From: Ganoderma boninense
Taxonomy: Eukaryota > Basidiomycota > Agaricomycetes > Polyporales > Polyporaceae
Reading direction: 5' to 3'
Length of the DNA: 64,000 nucleotides
NCBI GenBank assembly: GCA_002900995.3
Contig: PJEW03000013.1
Span: 1,079,395 to 1,143,394 of the forward strand
Both the position numbers and the translations under genes were made by a program. The notes under the pieces were generated by a model. The model was given only the letters and a program-made list of their open reading frames with translations, was not told the origin of the DNA and did not search any database. Shown here piece by piece: positions 31,956 to 43,514 of this stretch (within the stretch, counting starts at the first letter, position 1; every line of letters starts with the position of its first letter).

Positions 31956-34900
31956 CTAGTGGACAAGGTACTGCAGCTTCTTCCACTGCCCATAGCGGCG
32001 GGACTCTAGTACTGCTTCAACTTCGTACTCCTCCTCTCCTTCTACTTCGATGGGAGCCGGTTCAGGTGGGTGTCGACCAGGGAGTTCGCTCTCTTTGTGT
32101 GGGAGTAGCAAGGATACATGGAATACCGGGTGCATCGTGAGGTCCTTCGGGAGTTTGAGTTCGTATGCCAGGTTGCCTACTTTGCGTTTGACTGGGTAAG
32201 GGCCTGCATAGCGGTCAACCAACTTCCTTGATACTCCAGGGACACGGAAGTTCCTCATGTCGAGCCACACCTTCTGGCCCTCCTTGAACTCTGGAGCGTC
32301 TCGTACGTAACGGTCGTAGTACTCCTTCATCCGCTCGGCTGTTAGAGCCAGTGCTGCAGTCGCATCCTCTCGTGCACGTCGTAGCTCATCACGTCGTTCA
32401 TCTGCTGTGGGCACTGCCGTAGACAACATCGGGATGTGGAACTGGGGTTCGAAGCCATACATGAGGTAGAAGAGTGAATATCCTGTCGATGAGTGCGAGT
32501 GTGAATTGAAGGCAAACTCTGCTATCGGCATCCATTTGACCCAATCATCGCAGTGTTGTGTGCAGTACATGCGCAAGTATGCCTCAATCTCCTGGTTCCA
32601 CCATTCGGATTGGCCGTCTGTCTGGGGATGATAGGCAGTAGACATTGCACTCTCAATGCCAAGTCCCTTGAGGATCGCACGGAAGAGCTTGCTCGAGAAC
32701 TGTGGTCCTCGGTCGGAGACTATCTTGCACGGCAGACCATGAAGATGGAAGTACTCTCGGATGAAGTTGTCTGCAGCTCCTTCAGCATCGATCTCCTCGG
32801 TACAGGGGATAAGATGGATCATCTTCTCATGTCGATCAACAATGAGCTGGAGTGCGTTGAATCCATCTACCACTGGTAATCCAGTGATGAAGTCGCAGGT
32901 TACTACCTGGCCAGGGCCATCTGGGATCTCGTTGGGTTGTAGGGGACCATACGGCTTTGCATGTGAGTTCTTGCCATGGCGACAGGTGTCGCAGGTCTCC
33001 ACATACTGCTTGACAAACTTGCCCATGCTCGGCCACCAGTAGTTGCGCGAGACGAGCTCCAGTGTCTTTGCCTGTCCAGGGTGTCCAGCAGGTGGGAGGT
33101 CATGGTGAATGCGTACAATCTCTGCTCGTAGTGCATCATCCTTGGGGACATAGACTCGGCCATGGTAAAGAAGTAGGTCTTGCTCCGTGTTCCAGTCCAC
33201 CAAGTCATTCTGTAGACGAGCGGGTCCTAGGCTGTTGAGCTTGCCAAGTGCATCCGCCACCTCCTGTTCGCGTTCTCCACACTCCCGAATACGTCGAAGC
33301 AATGCCTTCTCCGGAACTACTGACAAGTGACCTTGTTTTGCTGCCATGACCTGGAAGTGGCTTGGCTGCAGCATGGTACGTCCGAGGTTGTCTTCAGTGT
33401 CACCATGCAGGTGGTCTGGCCGTCTCAACAGGGCATCCGCTCTACCATTTGAGGTTCCTGGCTTGTGTGAGATGACAAAGTCGAACCGTGACAAGTACAG
33501 GGCCCATCGTGCCTGTCTGCGTGTGAGGTTTTGCGCCATACGCCAGTATTCGAGGTTCTTGTGATCTGACTGGATTTCGAACACACTAGGCAGCCCTTCA
33601 AGGTAGTGACGCCAGGCCTGCAGGGCTCGGATGATTGCCAACATCTCCTTGTCATAGTTCTCATAGTTCCATTCAGCATCGCTCATTGATTCAGAGTGGA
33701 AGGCTACAAGGTGCCATTTGCCATCCTCTGCTTCCTGAGACAGGACTCCGCCAGTTGCATAACCAGAGGCATCGACTTCGATGTGAGTTCTACGGTTAGG
33801 ATCATACATCCGCAGGACAGGGCTTTCTACGAAGCATCGTTTGAGCTCATCGAAGGCAGCCTGCTCCTCAGCTTCCCATTTCCAGGGTGCCTTGCCAGTG
33901 AGACGGTCGAGGGGTTTGCAGACTGCACTGAAGTCCTTTATGAACCGCCGATAGAAGTTCGCAAATCCACGGAACTTTGGTACGTCTGAGGCGTTCTGGG
34001 GGACAGGCCATTCAGCGATACCCTTGACCTTCACCAGGTCCATCTCCACCTGGTTCTCTGAGACGAGGACACCGAGGTATTCAACCTTGGGCTGTTCAAA
34101 CTCGCACTTCTCTGGTTTGCAAAACAGGTCATGCTCTGCTAGACACTTCAGGACTTCACGTACAAGTGTCCGATGCTCCTCGAGGTTGTTGGTAAAGATG
34201 AGGATGTCGTCGAGGTAGATGGTTATCTTGCTGAGTACGATGAGGTCCTTAAAGATGTCGTTCATGAGTGCAGAGAACGTGCTAGACGAGTTGGCTAGCC
34301 CAAAGAACATGATGTTCGGTTCGAACAGTCCTCGATTGGTCACAAAAGCTGCCTTCCATTCATCACCAGTCTTTATCCGTACATTGTTGTACCCCCAGCG
34401 TATATCGAGCTTGGTAAAGTACTTGGCCCTTTTGAGTCGATCCATCAGGTCCGAAACCAATGGCAGTGGGTAACGGTTCTTAATGGTGATGTCGTTCAGC
34501 CGTCGATAGTCCTGTACTGGACGTAGACTACCATCCTTCTTCTTGACGAAGAAGAAGGGTGAGGACATCGGTGACTTCGACTCCTAGATGTAACCTTTGG
34601 CCAAGTTCTCGGTAAGGAACTTGTCTAGCTCGGTTTGTTCACTGGGCGACAGGGGGTACACTCTGGAATGGAACATCTTTGCATCAGGTACGAGTTCGAT
34701 TGCGTGATCGTAGGGGCCATGGTTGGGTAGGCGTTCAGATGCCTCTTTCGAAAAGACCTCAAGATATTCGTGGTACTGCTTGGGTACAATCTCCTCAACC
34801 GGGCGGATCTCCTTCTTCTGATACTCCTGTTCTGCAAGCTGCTGTGAATACGTGTGCATTGCTGAAACAAAGAGTTTGGGGGCATTGCGAAGGGTCCGTC

Positions 34901-35603
34901 CAGTAGCGAGTGCCTCGAGAAAAGATTCCTCGGTACCATCCCATTCCGGTAGAAAACCTGGTGGTGGAGGCCTGACCTCCTCCTCTTCCTCCTCCTCGAC
35001 CATCACGGCCGTACATATCCTTCCCACCGTCTTAGCCTTCCTTACCCGTCGAGGACCGCTGCGCGCCGTAAGCTGTACCTCCGTATCACGCGCTTTGGTC
35101 TCAACAGGTTCGGATGCCTTCTGGTGAGTTGAACACGTCTCTGGACACCTCGAGAGGCGTAGCGAGCCACGTTCCCAGTCTATCTCCGGGTTGTGCTCGT
35201 GCAGCCAGTCTAGTCCAATGATAGCATCCTCCTCTCCGATGTCTGTGACTACAAACACCACCTTTTCTCGGTGGTCTCCAATTGCCATGTCCAACACGGC
35301 TACCTCCGTGATCGTTCCATCACGGTTCTCTGTCCCATCGATGTTATACAGCAGGATGGATTTGGCCAACCTCCTCGTGGTGACCCGATTCCGTTCTACG
35401 AATCGTCCACTCAAAAACTTGGTAGTAGCTCCACTATCTACCATAGCAACAATGTCCTTATGTCACTGCTTGCCAATAAGTCGTACTGGGATATGAAAGT
35501 GTTGTCCATCATGGTTGACTTCGTATATGAAGGACGAACGCAGTACTGCAAATCGACTGCTACTGCTCGAGCCGGCACGCGCAGTGTCTAGTGCGGCTCG
35601 AAT
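31956..35603 (-). pseudogene. Copy A pol (protease, RT, RNase H, integrase, partial chromodomain)
   Basis: One frame from the gag junction to 31956, apart from point stops. Protease: MVDSGATTKFLSGRFVE (35444). RT: FVKKKDGSLRPVQDYRRLND and YLDDILIFTN. RNase H: IEVDASGYATGGVLSQE and DHKNLEYW. Integrase: HHDLPPAGHPG...CDTC zinc finger, TCDFITGLP, DRGPQFSS, and an Asp-Gly-Gln-Ser-Glu block carrying the third acidic residue. GPYPVKRKVGNLAYELKLP is the GPY/F module. The chromodomain starts (EYEVEAVLESRRYG) and stops at YLVH where copy B has Trp. In IKNRYPLPLVSD and similar core motifs it matches copy B closely. Confidence 0.9.
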
Positions 35604-35612
35604 CAGAAACCC
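35567..35612 (-). promoter_or_regulatory. Copy A gag-pol -1 frameshift signal (GGGTTTC plus hairpin)
   Basis: Heptamer GGGTTTC (complement of 35606-35612) is in gag phase G GGT TTC and followed by UGA. After a spacer of 4-5 nt comes a stem TCGAGCC/GGCTCGA (35595-35601 with 35567-35573). One base back puts the ribosome into the pol frame. Confidence 0.65.
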
Positions 35613-35845
35613 TCCTCCTTGGCTAGTGTGGCCGCGGCGAGCCTTTCACCAAGCCACCTGATCTCTACCTGCAACAACTGCACTTGCAGCGCTTCGATCC
35701 GCGCTTTCAGTGTTTGGAGTTGTTCGGCCTGAGATGGCGGGAGGGCGGACATAGCGGTGGGGTGATCGAGGGTTTCTAGGTGGGTGTTGTGGGATGCCTC
35801 GCTTCCTATCCCAGGAATGAACACGGCGGGTGCACGATCCAACAC
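35603..35845 (-). CDS. Copy A gag remnant (80 aa)
   Basis: The start (MLDRAPAVFIPGIGSEA) comes from what is leader sequence in copy B. The C-terminus (QLQTLKARIEALQVQLLQVE, ending KEEGF) corresponds to the coiled-coil tail after the zinc knuckle in copy B. Capsid and CCHC motif are gone. The reading ends at UGA exactly in the frameshift signal at 35605-35612, so a fusion to pol remains possible in principle. Confidence 0.6.
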   Translation of the reverse strand: MLDRAPAVFIPGIGSEASHNTHLETLDHPTAMSALPPSQAEQLQTLKARIEALQVQLLQVEIRWLGERLAAATLAKEEGF

Positions 35846-36165
35846 TGTTTGCTCAGCCTCCTTGGCCTATTGCTGTGTCTTAGCCCAAGGGACACGGGCC
35901 CAAGGGTGTTCTGCCTTGGCTTTGTTTCGCCGCCTTTCTCTAGCCTCCCACGCTGTGAGGCGGACCACTTCTGTCAGTACCGGGGTCTCGTGTTAGGAGC
36001 TTTCTGCGTACTGTACCACTGAGAGTGGCAAGCCTCAGGTTGCGCCGAGACCACGTCCGATGGTGTGACTAGAGCACGTACTATGCTAGGCCAACACAGA
36101 AGATCTAAGTGCATACCGTATGAGAGAAAAAGAATGTGGATAGAGTACACCAGTGCTCGTGTAGA

Positions 36166-36176
36166 AGTTTTGACCT
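36166..36176 (-). promoter_or_regulatory. Copy A self-complementary primer-binding site
   Basis: Two bases inside the 5' LTR, the minus strand reads AGGTCAAAACT. Its exact complement AGTTTTGACCT lies in the LTR itself (complement of 36350-36360). No tRNA-type TGG start is present. Confidence 0.75.
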
Positions 36177-36178
36177 AA

Positions 36179-36648
36179 TGTTACGACTGGCTGTCGAGTA
36201 AGATCAGGGAGGCTTATGAGATGAGCAGGGGTGTCGACGAGCGCTTGTGCAGCGAGAGCGGAGCAAGGCTCGACAGTCAGGCTGGGGACAAGAGTGTATT
36301 GAGTGAAGTATCTACAAGGGAAATACAGTGGGGCTCACCTGGGGACAAGAGGTCAAAACTAGAGTCCCCAGGTAGCAGGCTACAGTCCTTATATACATGT
36401 GCAGGTCCATGGGAACGGAGTACAATGGTAACTACGGTCACGGGAATGGAAAGGGAGAACAATGGTGCAGGGAACAATAGCGACGGGAAACAACAGGGGA
36501 ACAATGGGGAGACAGGAGCTATTGTACTTGGAAACAATGCGAAAGGTTTACAATGCTATGGAGGACAACAAGGACGACATTGGACGTAAACTAATCGAGA
36601 AAGGAAACCTGGGCACTAAGGTAGGCGCTAAACGGGGTGTTCATAACA
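36179..36648 (-). repeat. Copy A 5' LTR (470 bp)
   Basis: Contains a TATATAAGG box (minus strand, near 36390-36398). A 10-bp inverted repeat, ACCTGGGGAC/GTCCCCAGGT (36337-36346 and 36364-36373), surrounds the primer segment 36350-36360. Confidence 0.95.
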
Positions 36649-36653
36649 CCAAG

Positions 36654-38001
36654 CCACTCCATCTCCCATGAATAAGGTACTAAGACAATACAAGGGCCAT
36701 GTAATGCATAATGAACGACAAGATGGGCGGAACAAACAGCTTGTATTATAATTAATAGTCATCTCAGTTACTCCAACTTGAGCAGGGGTCTCAGCCGACA
36801 TTTTGCCACTTCTCCTGTCTTCCAAATGTACCTCTCCTTATCACAATCATTGGAATGGTCATAATCTCGCCTTGGCTTCTATTTGAGTCTCGCCCTCATT
36901 CCAGAGCTCGAAAACATGCGATGGCCATCTCCTTGCCTTGCGTAGGCTGTCGACGACTTAGAGGATGGTCAGAAAGTTCTCTGTTAAGAATCACCGGATT
37001 ATCTTGTGGTAGTCTTGCTCAGGAGTCAGTGAAGTCCTCCGGGCTGTTCTGCAGTATTGATCAGCAATTCCATCAGTGTGTGCGTGAATGTTCAAGTATG
37101 TACAAATTTTTTGGTGAGCAGCCTGCGGCCAATCCTGCCATACATGGCAGACATTGAGCTTTTTGGCAGCGTTGGAATCTTGTTCTGTGTAAACGAGCTT
37201 GTTCTATGCTCGCATCTTGTTCTGGTGTTCTGTCTTAGAATCTTGCTTACCTCTGTATTAGCATAGCCCACGACGGGCCGTCGTTCCTCACCTGTTTGCT
37301 CCAGCATTCAGACTCGACTTTGTCTCCCCCAGTTCGCACTCCTCCCACCTCCCACCAGCACTGTCGCCTCATACACAAATGCTTCTCCTCTGCCAAATGA
37401 GTCTCCTCTGCTGAACGGTTCTCCTGTGCCAAAGAATAATTAGTGCAAGACCATGGGTGCTAGTGGTGACAAAGCTATCCCGATGACCTGACAATAACTT
37501 GGCAGCTGACGAGGTTGCCCCACGATGATGGTGATGACCTGGTAGTGCACGAGGCTAACCATGACAAACCTTGAGCCAGTGGTATTCGAGGCCAGCTTGA
37601 GGATGAACCCAACCAGTCATGCATGAGGCCACTGCGACAACTACTTGCCTCAGGGCCTACTGAGGCTGGAGCCACCCCTGATATCAATGATCGACCATGA
37701 TGACGACCAATGCCCTGCTGAGCCTGCTAGTGTGGACTGTTTGCGACTATCACTGCGAGCACGACGACACATTACGCTGCTGCATGCTTATATCCGCACC
37801 TGTACATGCTGATCCCCGGCGAATGAGGACTCACATGCTATTCTGCTGATTTCTTGGACCACTGGCCGACCAGCGGCAGGCCCTTAGGAGGATAATCTTC
37901 TCATCCTTAATGTCAGTTGTGAAGGGCCGCCAGTACTAGACTTAGATGGCAGCCATGAGGGGATGCACCTGAGCTGTGTAACTGGAAGAAAAATACAGAG
38001 A
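36654..38001. other. Spacer between the two chromoviruses
   Basis: No gene recognised. A loosely repetitive block at 37440-37700 holds GATGAC/CATGAC-rich words. Confidence 0.5.
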
Positions 38002-38006
38002 CTCTC

Positions 38007-38321
38007 TGTTACGACTGGCTGTTGAGTAAGATCAGGGAGGAGGCTTACGAGATGAGCAAGGGCGTCGACAAGCACTTGTGCAGCGAGAGTGGAGCAGGGC
38101 TCGACAGTCAGGCTGGAGACAAGATGTATTGAGCAAGTAACTAACGAGCGAGAATACAGCGAGGCTTACCTGGAGACAAGTGGTCAAAACTGAGGTCTCC
38201 AGGTAGCGAAGTACAGGTCTTATATACATGTAACGGACAATGGGAACCGGGAACAATAGGTAACTATGGACACGGGAACCAGTAGAAGAACAATGGTATG
38301 TAGTACAATGACGACAGGAAC
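38007..38321 (-). repeat. Older solo LTR, left part (interrupted by copy B)
   Basis: Starts TGTTACGACTGG and runs 315 bp. It resumes at 44869, giving exactly 460 bp in total. Preceded by CTCTC (38002-38006), matching 45014-45018. Confidence 0.95.
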
Positions 38322-38781
38322 TGTTACGACTGGCTGTCGAGTAAGATCAGGGAGGAGGCTTACGAGACGAGCAAGGGCGTCGACGAGCACTTGTGCAGCG
38401 AGAGCGGAGCAGGGCTCGACAGTCAGGCTGGAGACAAGATGTATTGAGCAAGTAACTAACGAGCGAGAATACAGCGAGGCTTACCTGGAGACAAGAGGTC
38501 GAAACTGAGGTCTCCAGGTAGCAAAGTACAGGCCTTATATACATGTAACGGACAATGGGAACCGGGGACAATAGGTAACTATGGACACGGGAACCAGTGG
38601 AAGAACAATGGTATGTAGTACAATGACGACGGGAACAATGGGTGACAGGAGTTATTGTACTGCGAGAACAAGGGACGGGTTTGCTAAACAACGGAGGACA
38701 ATAAGGACGACGCGGGAGGCAAACAGTCCAAAAAGGGAAAGAGAGACGCCGGGGTAGGCGCCGAGCGTGCCGTTCATGACA
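38322..38781 (-). repeat. Copy B 3' LTR (460 bp)
   Basis: About seven differences from the 5' LTR, all transitions, six at CpG. A minus-strand polypurine tract (AGGAGGGGGGTAT, 38782-38794) abuts it. Confidence 0.97.
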
Positions 38782-38807
38782 ATACCCCCCTCCTAAGGAT
38801 CGTGTCC

Positions 38808-41110
38808 TCACGATCGAGTCTTCTTGTTGAGAGGGCCAGGAGCGTCGGGATGTGTCGAATGAAACTTTTGCAGCACTTTTGGCGCATTTGCTAGATCCGA
38901 CACGTCTTCCCAGCTATCGTGTTCAGGGCCCCAGCCCTTCCAGTGAACAAGATACTGTAGTTTCTTCCACCGCCCATACCGACGCGACTCCAACACTTCC
39001 TCTACTTCGTACTCTTCCTCTCCTTCCACTTCGAGAGCTGCAGGTTCAGGGGGATGCCGACCGGGAAGCTGGCTTTCCTTGTGCGGGTGTAGGAGCGTCA
39101 CGTGGAACACTGGGTGGAGTCCCATGTCTTTGGGGAGCTTGAGCTCGTAAGCCAAGTTTCCCACTTTGCGCTTGACAGGGTATGGGCCAGCATACCGGTC
39201 CACCAGTTTCCGAGAGACTCCAGGGACCCGGAAGTTCCTAGTGTCGAGCCACACCTTCTGACCCTCCTTGAACTCTGGAGCAGCGGAGACATAGCGATCG
39301 TAGTACTCCTTCATCCGCTCTGCTGCCAGGGTTAAGGCTGAGGTCGCATCCTCCCTTGCCTGTCGCAACTCCTCTCTTCGTTCGTCTGCCGTGGGCACCG
39401 TGGTAGATAGCATCGGAACGTGGAACTGAGGTTCGTAGCCGTACATGAGGTAAAACGGCGAGTACCCTGTGGATGAATGTACACGCGAGTTAAAGCAGTA
39501 TTCTGCCGTTGGCAGCCACTTGACCCAATCGTCGCGGCGCCTTGAGCAGTACATCCGCAGGTACGCCTCTATCTCCTGGTTCCATCGCTCCGACTGTCCA
39601 TCCGTCTGCGGGTGGTAGGCTGTGGACAACGCACTTTCTATGTCGAGGCCTTTAAGGATTGCACGGAAGAGCTTGCTAGAGAACTGGGGCCCCCGATCAG
39701 AGATGATCTTACGCGGGAGTCCATGTAGGCGGAACCATTCTCTAATGAAGTTGTCTGCAGTCCCTTCCGTGTCGATCTCTTCGGTGCATGGAATAAGGTG
39801 AATCATCTTTCCATGCCGATCAGCAATAAGCTGGAGCGCGTTGTATCCATCCACCTCCGGTAATCCAGTAATGAAGTCACAGGTAACTACTTGGCCTGGG
39901 CCGTCCGGGATCTCGTTGGGCTGAAGGGGACCGTGTGGCTTCGCATGTGAAGTCTTGCCACGGCGACAAGTGTCGCAGGTCTCAATGTAATCCTTAATGA
40001 ACTTTGCCATGCCCGGCCACCAGTAGTTCCGTGTAACCAACTCCACCGTCTTTGCCTGGCCAGGGTGTCCAGCAGGCGGGAGGTCGTGGTGAATGTGCAC
40101 TATCTCTGCTCGGAGCGCGTCGTCTTTGGGGACATAAACTCGGCCGCGGTAGAGCAGCAGGCCTTGTTCTGTGTTCCAGTCCACCAAATCGTTCTGTAGA
40201 CGTGCTGGCCCTAGCTTATCGAGCTTGCTGAGTGCCTCTGCGACCTCCTGCTCACGCTCTCCACATTCTCGAATGCGGCGGAGCAGTGCCTTTTCTGGTA
40301 CCACTGACATGTGCCCTCTCTTGGCTGCCAGTACTCGGAAGCGATCGGGTTGCAACATGACTCGGTTCAGGTTGTCATCGGCATCGTCCTTCTGGTGATC
40401 AGGCCTGCGCGACAGCGCGTCTGCCCTACCATTGGAGGTGCCTGGCTTGTGTGCAATGACAAAGTCGAACCGCGACAGGTAGAGAGCCCAACGTGCCTGC
40501 CTGCGTGTGAGGTTTTGTGCGGCCTTCCAGTACTCGAGGTTCTTGTGGTCCGACTGGATCTCGAACACACTGGGAAGACCCTCGAGGTAGTGGCGCCAGG
40601 CCTGCAGGGCACGGATGATGGCGAGCATCTCCTTGTCATAGATCTCGTAGTTGCGTTCTGCATTGCTCATTGACTCAGAGTGGAAAGCCACAGGGTGCCA
40701 TTTGCCGTCCTCCCCCTCCTGAGACAGAACCGCACCGGTAGCATACCCGGATGCATCGACTTCAATGCGGGTTTTGCAGTCTGGGTCATACATGCTCAGG
40801 ACAGGGCTTCCAGTGAAACGACGTTTGAGCTCGTCGAATGCTGATTGCTCTTCGGCACCCCATTGCCAGGGAGCGCTACCCGTGAGACGGCCGAGGGGTT
40901 TGCATACTGCGCTGAAGTCCTTAATGAACCGCCTGTAGAAATTCGCGAAACTGCGGAACTTCCGTACATCTGAGGCGTTCTGAGGGACAGGCCATTCTGC
41001 GATACCCCTGACCTTCACTGGGTCCATCTCCACACAGTTCTCCGAGACGAGCACACCTAGGTACTCAACCTTCGGCTGTTCGAATTCGCACTTCTCTGGC
41101 TTGCAGAACA
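38808..41110 (-). CDS. Copy B pol, C-terminal part: late RT, RNase H, integrase, chromodomain
   Basis: Continues RT after the frameshift. RNase H has IEVDASGYATGAVLSQE. Integrase has a HHCC finger (HHDLPPAGHPG...CDTCRRGK) and the D, D, E residues in TCDFITGLP, DRGPQFSS and GQSERWNQEIE. Then RVPGVSRKLVDRYAGPYPVK (GPY/F), and a full chromodomain (EYEVEEVLESRRYG, LQYLVHWKGWGPEHDSWED) near the end, followed by a basic tail. Chromodomains in this clade can direct integration to heterochromatin marks; here that is inferred, not shown. Confidence 0.9.
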
Positions 41111-42589
41111 GGTGTGCTCCGCCAGACGCTTCAGGACCTCACGCACCAGTGTGCGGTGTTCCTCGATGTCGTTGGTGAATATGAGGATGTCGTCGAGGTA
41201 GATAGTGATTTTGCCGAGTATGATGAGGTCCTTGAAGATGTCGTTCATGAGCGCAGAGAATGTACTAGGCGAGTTAGCCAGTCCGAAGTACATCACGTTC
41301 GGTTCGAACAGTCCACGATTGGTAACAAAGGCAGCCTTCCATTCATCACCGGTCTTAATCCGCACATTGTTGTACCCCCAACGGATGTCAAGCTTTGTAA
41401 AGTACTTGGCCCTCTTGAGTCGATCCATCAAGTCCGATACCAACGGTAGTGGGTATCGGTTCTTAATGGTGATGTCGTTCAATCGCCGGTAGTCCTGTAC
41501 AGGACGTAGGCTGCCATCCTTCTTTTTGACGAAGAAGAATGGTGACGACATCGGTGACTTCAACTCTTGAATATATCCTTTGGCCAAGTTCTCGCTAAGG
41601 AACTTGTCAAGCTCAACCTGCTCGCTGGGCGACAGGGGGTACACCTTGGAATGGAACATCCTAGCATCTGGTACGAGTTCTATAGCGTGGTCGTAGGGTC
41701 CATGCTCAGGTAGACGTTCGGACGCCTCTTTCAAGAACACACGCAGATACTCGTGGTACTGGGGAGGTACGATCTCTTCGACAGGACGGACTTCCTTCTT
41801 CTGGTACTCTTGTTCAGCGAGCTGTTGAGAGTATGTGTAGCTCGCCGACACAAAGATCTTAGGGGTACCTCGAAGTCGTCGTCCATCTTCTAGTGCATTG
41901 AGAAGAGACTCCTCAGTGCCATCCCATTCCGGCAGAAAACCTGGTGGTGGAGGCCTATCTTCCTCCTCCTCCTCGACCATTATGGCCGTGCATATCCTAC
42001 CCATCGTCTTTGCCTTCCGCACCCGTCGAGAACCATTGCGCGCCGTAAGCCGTACCTCCGTATCACGCGCTTTGGTTTCAACAGGTTTGGATGCCTTCCG
42101 ATGAGCCGGACATGCCTCCGGACATCTCGATAGGCGCAGCGAGCCACGTTCCCAATCTACTTCAGGGTTGTGCTCGCGCAGCCAGTCCAGGCCAATGATC
42201 ACATCCTCTTCTCCTATGTCTGTCACCACAAACACCACCTTCTCTCGGTGGTCTCCAATCGCCATATCCAACACGGCGACCTCCGTGATCGTTCCATCAC
42301 GGTTCTCGGTACCATCTATGTTGTACAGGGGAATTGGCCTTGCCAACTTCCTCGTCGTAACCTGGTTCTTCTCTACGAACCGTCTATGTAAAAACTTAGT
42401 AGTAGCCCCGCTATCTACCATGGCTACTATGTCCTTGTGTCGCTGCTTGCCGATTAACCGTACTGGTATATGAAAGTGTTGACCACTATGATTTACTTCA
42501 TATACAAACGCAGAACTCAGTACAGAAAATCGACTATTACTACAAGAGCCGGCACGCGCAGCGTCCAGTGTGGCTCTAATCAGAAACCC
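41057..42589 (-). CDS. Copy B pol, N-terminal part: protease and RT
   Basis: Open from the frameshift site. Linker, then aspartic protease (AMVDSGATTKF at 42421, ILIHDE-like VVTDIGEEDVIIGLDWL flap region), then RT (FFVKKKDGSLRPVQDYRRLN, FTKLDIRWGYNN, YLDDILIFTN). The frame breaks about 27 residues after YLDD by a one-base loss near 41112 relative to copy A. An acidic insert EEEEED sits between protease and RT. Confidence 0.88.
   Translation of the reverse strand, partial: GFLIRATLDAARAGSCSNSRFSVLSSAFVYEVNHSGQHFHIPVRLIGKQRHKDIVAMVDSGATTKFLHRRFVEKNQVTTRKLARPIPLYNIDGTENRDGTITEVAVLDMAIGDHREKVVFVVTDIGEEDVIIGLDWLREHNPEVDWERGSLRLSRCPEACPAHRKASKPVETKARDTEVRLTARNGSRRVRKAKTMGRICTAIMVEEEEEDRPPPPGFLPEWDGTEESLLNALEDGRRLRGTPKIFVSASYTYSQQLAEQEYQKKEVRPVEEIVPPQYHEYLRVFLKEASERLPEHGPYDHAIELVPDARMFHSKVYPLSPSEQVELDKFLSENLAKGYIQELKSPMSSPFFFVKKKDGSLRPVQDYRRLNDITIKNRYPLPLVSDLMDRLKRAKYFTKLDIRWGYNNVRIKTGDEWKAAFVTNRGLFEPNVMYFGLANSPSTFSALMNDIFKDLIILGKITIYLDDILIFTNDIEEHRTLVREVLKRLAEHTCSASQRSANSNSRRLST
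42545..42589 (-). promoter_or_regulatory. Copy B gag-pol -1 frameshift signal (GGGTTTC plus hairpin)
   Basis: Heptamer GGGTTTC (complement of 42583-42589) in phase G GGT TTC, then UGA (42582-42580). A spacer TGATT is followed by stem AGAGCC/GGCTCT (42572-42577 with 42545-42550). The inner loop holds a smaller ACGC/GCGT stem. The outer pair is A-U here and C-G in copy A. Confidence 0.7.
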
Positions 42590-43416
42590 TCCTTCTTCTC
42601 AGCGGTCGTAAGGGCCACGATCTTCTCCTCCATCGCCTTGACCTGGGCCTGAAGCGCCGCTACTTCCGTAGTTGCAGTGGATGAGGAAGCGGCTTGCTGA
42701 CTCTTCAGCCGCGGACAGTCATACTTACGATGTCCGGGCTGGCCACAGATGTAGCAGTTTCCTGAGAACGGCTTCTTCCCAGTAGCAGCCGCCTTCTCCC
42801 CCTTCTTCTTCCATCCAAACGACTTCGGCCGTTCTTCCTCTCTGGTGATGAGGGCCTGGTCGAGCGACAGCGCCACCTTCTGGATTTTGGTGAGGTCCGA
42901 GATGTCGTGGGCACTGGTGGCGAGGACGTCCCGGAGCCTGGGAGGCAGGCCCGAGCGGTAGCGTTCGCGTTTGTCCTCGTCGCCGAAGCCGGTTCAAGCC
43001 GCAGCTGCATTAAACTGTGCCGTATACTCTTGGACCGTGCCAACCTTGCGGTATGCCTTGCAAAGCTTGACTAGTTCAGCGATGGCAGCCTCCTTGTCGT
43101 CGGCTGCGCAGAAGTGGTCCTTGAAGGCAGTTTTGAACGCATCGTAGTCTGCCCAAGGGCTGGTTCCACCAGCAAGCGTGACAATGTGGGGGCCAGCCCA
43201 AGCCGCTGCTCCTTCGGTGAGCCTACTGAGGATGGTCATCCATACCACTTCCGGGGGTGTGCCGACTGCCACCGCTGTGAGGGTGGTGTAGTAGATCTGG
43301 GCTGCAGACACAAAGCGAAGACCATCCTGGGCGGACTTCCCATCGTAGTCACGTGGGGCGATCTGGGTAAGGAGTTTGGAGGTATCGAATGGTGGAGCAG
43401 GGGCCGGGGTAGTCAT
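42580..43416 (-). pseudogene. Copy B gag: capsid-like region and zinc knuckle
   Basis: From 43416: MTTPAPAPPFDTSKLLTQIA, then a Trp-containing capsid-like region (WADYDAFKTAFKDHFCA, YRKVGTVQEYTAQFNA). A TGA at 42994-42996 (from CGA) precedes RERYRSGLPPRLRDVL. A CCHC knuckle follows, CYICGQPGHRKYDC (about 42718-42759), then a short coiled coil (VAALQAQVKAMEEKIVAL) to the UGA at the slippery site. Without the nonsense codon the frame is continuous. Confidence 0.85.
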
Positions 43417-43514
43417 AGCGGGTGTGGACGGTCGACTGGGTGCAGCCGATGATGATGAAGAGGATGAGGGTTGTGGGGTGTTGAGGCTGATGGTTTCTTG
43501 CTTGGGTTCCTTCT

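Larger units (their letters stand above)
31328..36648 (-). mobile_element. Chromovirus copy A (Ty3/gypsy), gag-deleted, 5.3 kb
   Basis: Flanked by the 5-bp duplication CCAAG (31323-31327 and 36649-36653). Two 470-bp LTRs enclose a minus-strand pol and a short gag remnant. Compared with copy B, nearly the whole capsid and zinc-knuckle region is missing, while the leader and the gag C-terminus remain. The copy is coding-dead: stops at 35462-35464 (CGA-to-TGA), 34584-34586 (CAG-to-TAG) and 31956-31958 (TGG-to-TAG). It could only move, if ever, with proteins supplied by a relative. Confidence 0.95.
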
